Shown here: positions 41,276 to 45,972 of the stretch, piece by piece | How positions within the stretch are numbered: the stretch's first letter is position 1 | Layout of the letters: each line of letters begins with the position of its first letter | Origin: Gammaproteobacteria bacterium | GTDB taxonomy: Bacteria; Pseudomonadota; Gammaproteobacteria; GCA-001735895 | Assembly: GCA_024686195.1 (NCBI GenBank) | Contig: JAIBDO010000003.1 | Coordinates: 1-45,972 of the forward strand | Direction: 5' to 3' | DNA: 45,972 bases | Notes under the pieces: generated by a model | Seen by the model: the letters and a program-made list of their open reading frames with translations, nothing else | Database searches by the model: none | Told to the model about the DNA's origin: nothing | Position numbers and translations under genes: made by a program

Positions 41276-44083
41276 ATGACGGAAAAATTTAACCTCGCGG
41301 AGCAAGAAGAGGGCCGCCTGAAGCGGGCAGCGTTTGTGACGTTGTTCTGTCTGCTGGCTGGGCATGCGCTTCTCGAGACGGCACGAGATGCGCTGTTTCT
41401 GACACACGTCCCCGCAGAGCAGCTACCCTGGATGTATCTGTCGATCGCCGCAGTAGTCGTGTTGTTCGCGCTGTTTCGGTCACGTTCGTATGGCGCTGCC
41501 GATCATCGCCGGGAGTTGATGGCTCTGCAGATACTTGCCGCCATCGGCACCCTTGGATTCTGGATCCTGTTGCCCGGCGAGGCACGATGGCTCTACTACG
41601 CACTTTATATCTGGTCTGGAGTGATCGGCGGGCTATTGGTCGTAACCTTCTGGTTGGTGCTCGGGGATCTCTTCACGATTACCCAGGGTAAGCGAATCTA
41701 TGCTGCAGTCGGAACCGGGGGAGCGGTCGGGGCGATCGGAGGTTTCGGCCTCGCCTCTGGACTGACTGCGATCCTTCCGCCGGAGTTTTTACTCCCCGTG
41801 AGCGCCCTCGCGTTTGGTTTGAGCGTCCTGGGGCCGTGGAAGTTGCGGCGCACGAGCGATCCCGAGCTGCTGGCTGAGCCAGAGCCAGGTTCGTCTCTTT
41901 CGAGGGAACGTGATCTTGCGAATGTAGGTTCCAGCCTGATCTCAATCCTCGGCCATCCCTATGCCTGTCGTATTGCCCTGTTGGTGGTCGTGTCCTCGAT
42001 GACCCTTACCATGGGCGATTACCTGTTCAAGAGTGTTCTTGCGCAAACCGTACCCGCGGAATCCCTGCCGGGGTGGCTCGCTCGTATCTACTTCGCTTTC
42101 AATGCCGCTTCCCTGCTGATCTTGATGTTTGGCGTGACGCGCGTGATTCATCGATTGACCGTTCATCGTACCCTGGCGATACTTCCTGTTTGCATCATTG
42201 CGGCAGCACTCGGAATCCTGGCCGGGGGCGTCCTGCTGCCGGTGCTGCTTCTCAAGTCTGCGGATGGATCGCTGCGCTACTCTCTGCACAAGACTGCAGT
42301 TGAGTTGTTGTACCTGCCGATGCCCGCTGAGATGAGAGCAAAGGTCAAGCGTGCGATCGACATCGTCGGGCAACGAAGTGCAAACGCCCTCGGCGCGCTC
42401 GTCATCCTGTTCGCACTGACCATGGGCGCGCCGACGCTGATCATCGCCGGGTCGATTTTCATCCTCGCCGCCATCTGGATCTATCTTGCGCTGGATTTGC
42501 GCGGGGCTTATCTCGACGTATTTCGAGAAGCACTCGCCGAGAAGACGATCGCAACCCGAGTCGCTGTTCCGGAGCTCGATCTGGCTTCACTCGAGACACT
42601 GATTCGAACGCTGAACCATTCCGATGATGGACATGTATTGGGCGCTCTCGAAATGCTCGATGCGCAGGGGAAAGTGGATCTGATTCCGAGCCTCATTCTT
42701 TATCACCCTTCGTCGGCCGTTGTGATTCGGGCGCTCGATCTGTTCGCCAAATCGGGGCGACGAGACTTTACGACCTTTGCCGACCGTCTCCTGGAGAATG
42801 ACGATCCTGACGTTCGTGCGGCAGTCGTGCGAGCAATCTGGGCAGTCAAACCCGACCGCCAGCAGCTCGAAGCTCTGCTCGAGGCTGCATGCTCCTGCGT
42901 ACACATTAGCGCGGTGATTGGCCTCTGGGTCAATCAATGGATGGATCCCGATCTCGCCCAGAAGGAGATCGAGCAAACGCTTCGATATCCTGCTCATAAT
43001 TGCCGGCTCGCTCTGGCCAATGCCATCAAGTTGCGGCATCTCCCCGCGTTTCGCAGAACGCTCGAGATACTCGTTCGAGATTCCAGTCCTGAGGTTCGAC
43101 GCGAAGCACTCAGCGCTATTCGAGTAAGCGCTGATGACTACTATATCCCGCTGCTCGTGCAATTATTAGACGATCGGGAAATACGCGACCAGGTTCGCAC
43201 GGCCCTCAACGAGCGGGGTGATGCCGCCCTCATCGAGCTGTCGAAGGTGCTGGCTGGGAAAAATACCGCGCCGGGCCTGCTGCGTCATGTTCCTCGTGCA
43301 ATTTCCCGGTTTCAAAGCGTCGACGCGGCAAACATCCTGCTCCAGCAACTGATTGCTGATCAAGGGGGCGATGTTGAATCTCGGGGTGAATCTCGGGATC
43401 GACACTCCGGAATGGTTCGATACAAAATATTACGCGCACTTGGGCCACTGTTGTCGGGTCCGGTTGGAGGTCAAGTCGACAAGACCCCGTTGTTGTTGGC
43501 CGTCACGCGCACGATTCGACGTGTGATTCTGAATCTGCACTGGCAAACATGGCTCGAACAGGGAAGGGAGTCGGAACCAGCGCGACAGACCTGCGGTAGC
43601 GAACTGCTGTTACAACTGCTCAAGGACAAGGAAAGGCTCGCGCTACAACGAATTTTCAGGATGTTATTCCTGATTCAGCCCGAGGAAAACTTTCGCGACA
43701 TCTGGATGGGGTTGCAAAGTACGAGTCGGCGCGATCGCGCGAGTAGTATCGAACTGCTCGACAATATTTTAGGTTCGGAGCAACGACTCACCGTCGGTGC
43801 ACTGGTAGGTTCGGGCTCTGTTGGCGAGCGCCTGAGGAAAAGTGGAAGCAACCTGGCTGATGTCAGGCTGGAGTACTCTGAACTCCTCGCTCAGATCGAG
43901 GGTGAACAGAGCCTGGTACTTAGTGGTCTTGCGATGTATCACGCTGGGGAGATCGAAGTTGCTCTGTCGGGAGCAGATGTTTTGTTGATGCGTGAGCAAG
44001 CCCTGGCAATGATCGAGGAGATGCCAGAGATTCGGCCTGGTAAATTCTCGGTGTCGTCCGACCTGGAAACTCAGGGTGCCTGA
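41276..44083 (+). CDS. Npt1-like (ADP/ATP-carrier/MFS) membrane domain fused to HEAT-like repeats
   Basis: 935 aa from the ATG at 41276; a frame to 41171 is longer but lacks support. Residues 1 to about 430 have some twelve helices and carry a sequence typical of nucleotide-carrier (Npt/Tlc)-like proteins: KTAVELLYLPMPAEMRAKVKRAIDIVGQR, split here as KTAVELLYLPMPAEMRAK and VKRAIDIVGQR. From about 450 to the end the protein is soluble and helical with HEAT-like pairs (ENDDPDVRAAVVRAIWAVKP, RDSSPEVRREALSAIRVS). Such fusions are known in free-living bacteria; the transported molecule is not established. It overlaps the next gene by 8 bp, which argues that the two products work together. Confidence 0.8.
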   Translation: MTEKFNLAEQEEGRLKRAAFVTLFCLLAGHALLETARDALFLTHVPAEQLPWMYLSIAAVVVLFALFRSRSYGAADHRRELMALQILAAIGTLGFWILLPGEARWLYYALYIWSGVIGGLLVVTFWLVLGDLFTITQGKRIYAAVGTGGAVGAIGGFGLASGLTAILPPEFLLPVSALAFGLSVLGPWKLRRTSDPELLAEPEPGSSLSRERDLANVGSSLISILGHPYACRIALLVVVSSMTLTMGDYLFKSVLAQTVPAESLPGWLARIYFAFNAASLLILMFGVTRVIHRLTVHRTLAILPVCIIAAALGILAGGVLLPVLLLKSADGSLRYSLHKTAVELLYLPMPAEMRAKVKRAIDIVGQRSANALGALVILFALTMGAPTLIIAGSIFILAAIWIYLALDLRGAYLDVFREALAEKTIATRVAVPELDLASLETLIRTLNHSDDGHVLGALEMLDAQGKVDLIPSLILYHPSSAVVIRALDLFAKSGRRDFTTFADRLLENDDPDVRAAVVRAIWAVKPDRQQLEALLEAACSCVHISAVIGLWVNQWMDPDLAQKEIEQTLRYPAHNCRLALANAIKLRHLPAFRRTLEILVRDSSPEVRREALSAIRVSADDYYIPLLVQLLDDREIRDQVRTALNERGDAALIELSKVLAGKNTAPGLLRHVPRAISRFQSVDAANILLQQLIADQGGDVESRGESRDRHSGMVRYKILRALGPLLSGPVGGQVDKTPLLLAVTRTIRRVILNLHWQTWLEQGRESEPARQTCGSELLLQLLKDKERLALQRIFRMLFLIQPEENFRDIWMGLQSTSRRDRASSIELLDNILGSEQRLTVGALVGSGSVGERLRKSGSNLADVRLEYSELLAQIEGEQSLVLSGLAMYHAGEIEVALSGADVLLMREQALAMIEEMPEIRPGKFSVSSDLETQGA

Positions 44084-45017
44084 GCTACCGTTCCTTTCAC
44101 CTCTGGACCGGCTGCTGTTCCTCAGGAATAGCCCGGATTTCAGCATGCTCGACCCTCCCGTTCTCATTGCAATCGCGAGCCACACTGATGAACTGAGTTA
44201 CCGCGCAGGCGAGGTGATTTACGCTGAGTCCAATTCGAATCGATATCTTCACTTTGTCGTCGAAGGCACCGTGCGTGCGACCCTGGCTGGCAAGACTCAA
44301 TTCGATATCACTTCGCCTGGTGCTGTGGGGCTGATGCGAGTACTCGCGAGAAGTCCTGAACCAGGCGCCGCGATCGCGCTGACCGACGTTGTTACGCTGC
44401 GCATCGAGATCGACAACTTCCTGCAGGTCATGGAAGATCATTTTCATCTGGTGCTCGGTCTCATCAGGAACTTTACGTCCCTGGTTGCGGACGTTGAAGC
44501 GCGGCTCGAGATCGCACCTGGTAGAGAAGTTTGCATCGAATGTATCGAGCCTGACACCAACAGCTCACTTGATCTGGTGCAGCGGCTATCGCGGGCACGC
44601 CAGTCCACTCTGTTCAAGACGGCCAATTTGACGATGTTGAGCGAACTCTTGCACGGGGTGTCCGAGAGTCATGTTGAGCCAGGAGAGTGGCTGTTCCGTG
44701 CAGGGCAGCGGCCAGATACGCTTCATCTGGTTTTTGAGGGGGTGGTGCGAATCGAGAATCCCTCGGGCAGCCGGGTCGCATACGCGGGCCAGGGTGATCT
44801 GGTCGCATTGTCCGAATACTGTTGTGACGCGCCGCATTCTTATGGTGCAGTAACTGAAACGGCAGTTCAGCTATTGAGGATCGACAGGGCGCATTACCTT
44901 GATTTGTTGGAGGACCACTTCGATCATGCCCTGGACCTGCTTTCTGTTCTCGCGCAGCGTTACCTGGAATTGAGGGAGCGCGAGCACGCGAGCAGTCAGT
45001 CCGAGCAACCCGAGTAA
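44076..45017 (+). CDS. Protein with two cyclic-nucleotide-binding-like domains and no DNA-binding domain
   Basis: 313 aa from a GTG at 44076, overlapping the carrier gene by 8 bp. Two cNMP-type beta rolls are visible: about residues 20-130 (FSMLDPPVLIAIASHTDELS, YRAGEVIYAESNSNRYLHFV) and about 185-300 (VEPGEWLFRAGQRPDTLHLV). Neither has the canonical phosphate cassette with GE and Arg; the places read PGAVGLMRVLAR and GQGDLVALSEYC. It has no Crp helix-turn-helix, so it is not a transcription factor. It may be a sensor or scaffold for the HEAT-carrier; whether it binds cAMP is doubtful. Confidence 0.75.
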   Translation: MPELPFLSPLDRLLFLRNSPDFSMLDPPVLIAIASHTDELSYRAGEVIYAESNSNRYLHFVVEGTVRATLAGKTQFDITSPGAVGLMRVLARSPEPGAAIALTDVVTLRIEIDNFLQVMEDHFHLVLGLIRNFTSLVADVEARLEIAPGREVCIECIEPDTNSSLDLVQRLSRARQSTLFKTANLTMLSELLHGVSESHVEPGEWLFRAGQRPDTLHLVFEGVVRIENPSGSRVAYAGQGDLVALSEYCCDAPHSYGAVTETAVQLLRIDRAHYLDLLEDHFDHALDLLSVLAQRYLELREREHASSQSEQPE

Positions 45018-45048
45018 ATGAGAACGAGAATGACAGGAAAGTCATCGT

Positions 45049-45972
45049 CTATGCTGCATCGCTCGCCGAACGCGCTTTCGCCGATGCCAACTCAGGATTC
45101 AACCCTGGCAGTGCACTGGCGTCGAACTGTCGTTGTTTCCGAGCCTGTCGCCAGTTCCGGCGTGCGGATGATAAGACATTGAGCAACTTTTCAGGATCTG
45201 GCAGTTGTTCTCCCACAGCCACGCTATGCAAGAGTTGATCGACTACTTCCTTTGAACGGGAATCGCCATAGCGGCTTATAAATACATCCAGCTGTGCTGG
45301 ATCACGCGCATCATTAATCCGATCAAGCCAACGCATGATGTTTCGCAGCGCTGCTGCAGGTTTTTCAGAGCGGATCGATTTCACCACCAGCTGGAAATAC
45401 GCTTTCTCTGATTCCCTCCTGCTTTTCCAGCGCATATCCCAGCGCTTTAGCAACGCTTTACGAAAAAAGTAGAGAGCATAAACGAGCAATAGAAAGATGA
45501 TGAGCAACGGTACAAGGTAACGATATTCCAGTTGCTTCAACGGCAAGGTCCTGGCACCCGACACGCCCCCGGCACCTGCCACCACGTGAATAAGTCGTCC
45601 TGGCAATAGCACCTGCTCAAGCTCGTTACTGGCAAGATTCCACCAGCTAAACTCGATATCCGGAATCTGCACTTCGCCTGCCTGCTCGAAGACATAAGTC
45701 ACGACTTCGATGCGCGATCCGCTCAGGCTTCCCCGAGCACTGGTGTCCTCTACTGCAGGCTGTGCCGGATAGCTACCGACGCCCGCAATGTCTTCATGCG
45801 CCAATGGCGTGAAGGCCATGCCGGAGACATCGACGGCCTGCAAGCTGATCGTACGTTCAAGAGCATCGCCAACTTCCAGAGTTTCATCTGACGACTGCCA
45901 GTTTTGCTCCGCGGTTAACTGGGTAGTGCTCACCAGGCCCCGAATATTCTCCGCGCCAGCCGGGATACTTGA
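45049..45972 (-). CDS. BatD-like (aerotolerance operon) membrane protein, C-terminal part
   Basis: The frame is open to the right edge, so the 5' end is outside the window; 307 codons plus stop are present. Visible parts: a beta-rich domain (VTYVFEQAGEVQIPDIEFSW, a BatD-type oxygen-tolerance pattern), one membrane helix (YLVPLLIIFLLLVYALYFF), then a cytoplasmic helical tail (AYFQLVVKSIRSEKPAAALR). BatD partners with BatA/BatB and MoxR ATPases, which would be expected to the right. Convergent with the preceding gene, 31 bp apart. Confidence 0.75.
   Translation of the reverse strand, partial: SSIPAGAENIRGLVSTTQLTAEQNWQSSDETLEVGDALERTISLQAVDVSGMAFTPLAHEDIAGVGSYPAQPAVEDTSARGSLSGSRIEVVTYVFEQAGEVQIPDIEFSWWNLASNELEQVLLPGRLIHVVAGAGGVSGARTLPLKQLEYRYLVPLLIIFLLLVYALYFFRKALLKRWDMRWKSRRESEKAYFQLVVKSIRSEKPAAALRNIMRWLDRINDARDPAQLDVFISRYGDSRSKEVVDQLLHSVAVGEQLPDPEKLLNVLSSARRNWRQARKQRQFDASALPGLNPELASAKARSASDAA

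Overview
The window looks like chromosomal DNA of a free-living, probably marine, gammaproteobacterium. The evidence is a DbpA-type rRNA helicase, an LpxC, MipA/OmpV outer-membrane proteins, a lipobox lipoprotein, Lrp/AsnC and AraC regulators, and a large stock of small-molecule catabolic enzymes with DMT-type permeases. The species cannot be fixed from the sequence. No rRNA, tRNA, CRISPR array or intact insertion sequence was found.

Layout. 0-5.7 kb: the tail of an unidentified gene, a giant DUF748 envelope protein with a poly-(Glu-Pro) linker, a TauD-like dioxygenase and an exported amidohydrolase. 5.8-9.2 kb: a two-gene unit of an unknown protein and a cytoplasmic BisC/DMSO-reductase-family molybdoenzyme. 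9.4-11.6 kb: a promoter and structured leader, a BesD/HalD-family 2-oxoglutarate oxygenase that keeps the hydroxylase Asp, and an EamA permease. 11.7-14.9 kb: an ectoine-hydrolase-like pita-bread enzyme, an unknown protein, an Lrp-type regulator and a MOSC protein. 15.0-18.8 kb: a compact minus-strand operon of GFA protein, EamA permease, GcvT-like protein and Fe-alcohol dehydrogenase, which reads as a one-carbon or demethylation module. 19.2-28.6 kb: an acyl-CoA dehydrogenase, a Rieske oxygenase / MerB-like / EamA cluster, a flavin monooxygenase, a methyltransferase and an alpha/beta hydrolase. 28.8-30.2 kb: dbpA. 30.6-38.4 kb: an envelope block of lipoprotein hydrolase, beta-barrel protein, AraC regulator, a stand-alone lpxC, MipA and a membrane protein. 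38.8-40.8 kb: a hipBA-type toxin-antitoxin pair preceded by a repeat array. 41.3-46.0 kb: an Npt-like carrier fused to a HEAT-like domain, an overlapping double cyclic-nucleotide-fold protein, and the end of a BatD-like gene.

Most notable signals. (1) Upstream of hipBA there are four degenerate repeat units. Each carries two TATATA palindromes whose centres are exactly 31 bp apart; three units have an exact 86-bp period, and the last unit overlaps a good -35/-10 promoter. (2) Two envelope genes (DUF748 and the 32.2-33.7 kb beta-barrel) have convincing N-terminal membrane or signal sequences that can only be reached from an ATA and an ATT codon, each behind a Shine-Dalgarno sequence. (3) The leader of the BesD/HalD-family gene contains mutually exclusive hairpins. 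(4) Two copies of a dispersed palindromic element and one unrelated 89-bp inverted repeat lie in intergenic DNA. (5) lpxC stands outside any cell-division cluster, divergent from its own AraC regulator. (6) Short gene relics, including an alkylsulfatase-like N-terminal piece, indicate local decay.

Enzyme substrates are inferred from family and neighbourhood only.
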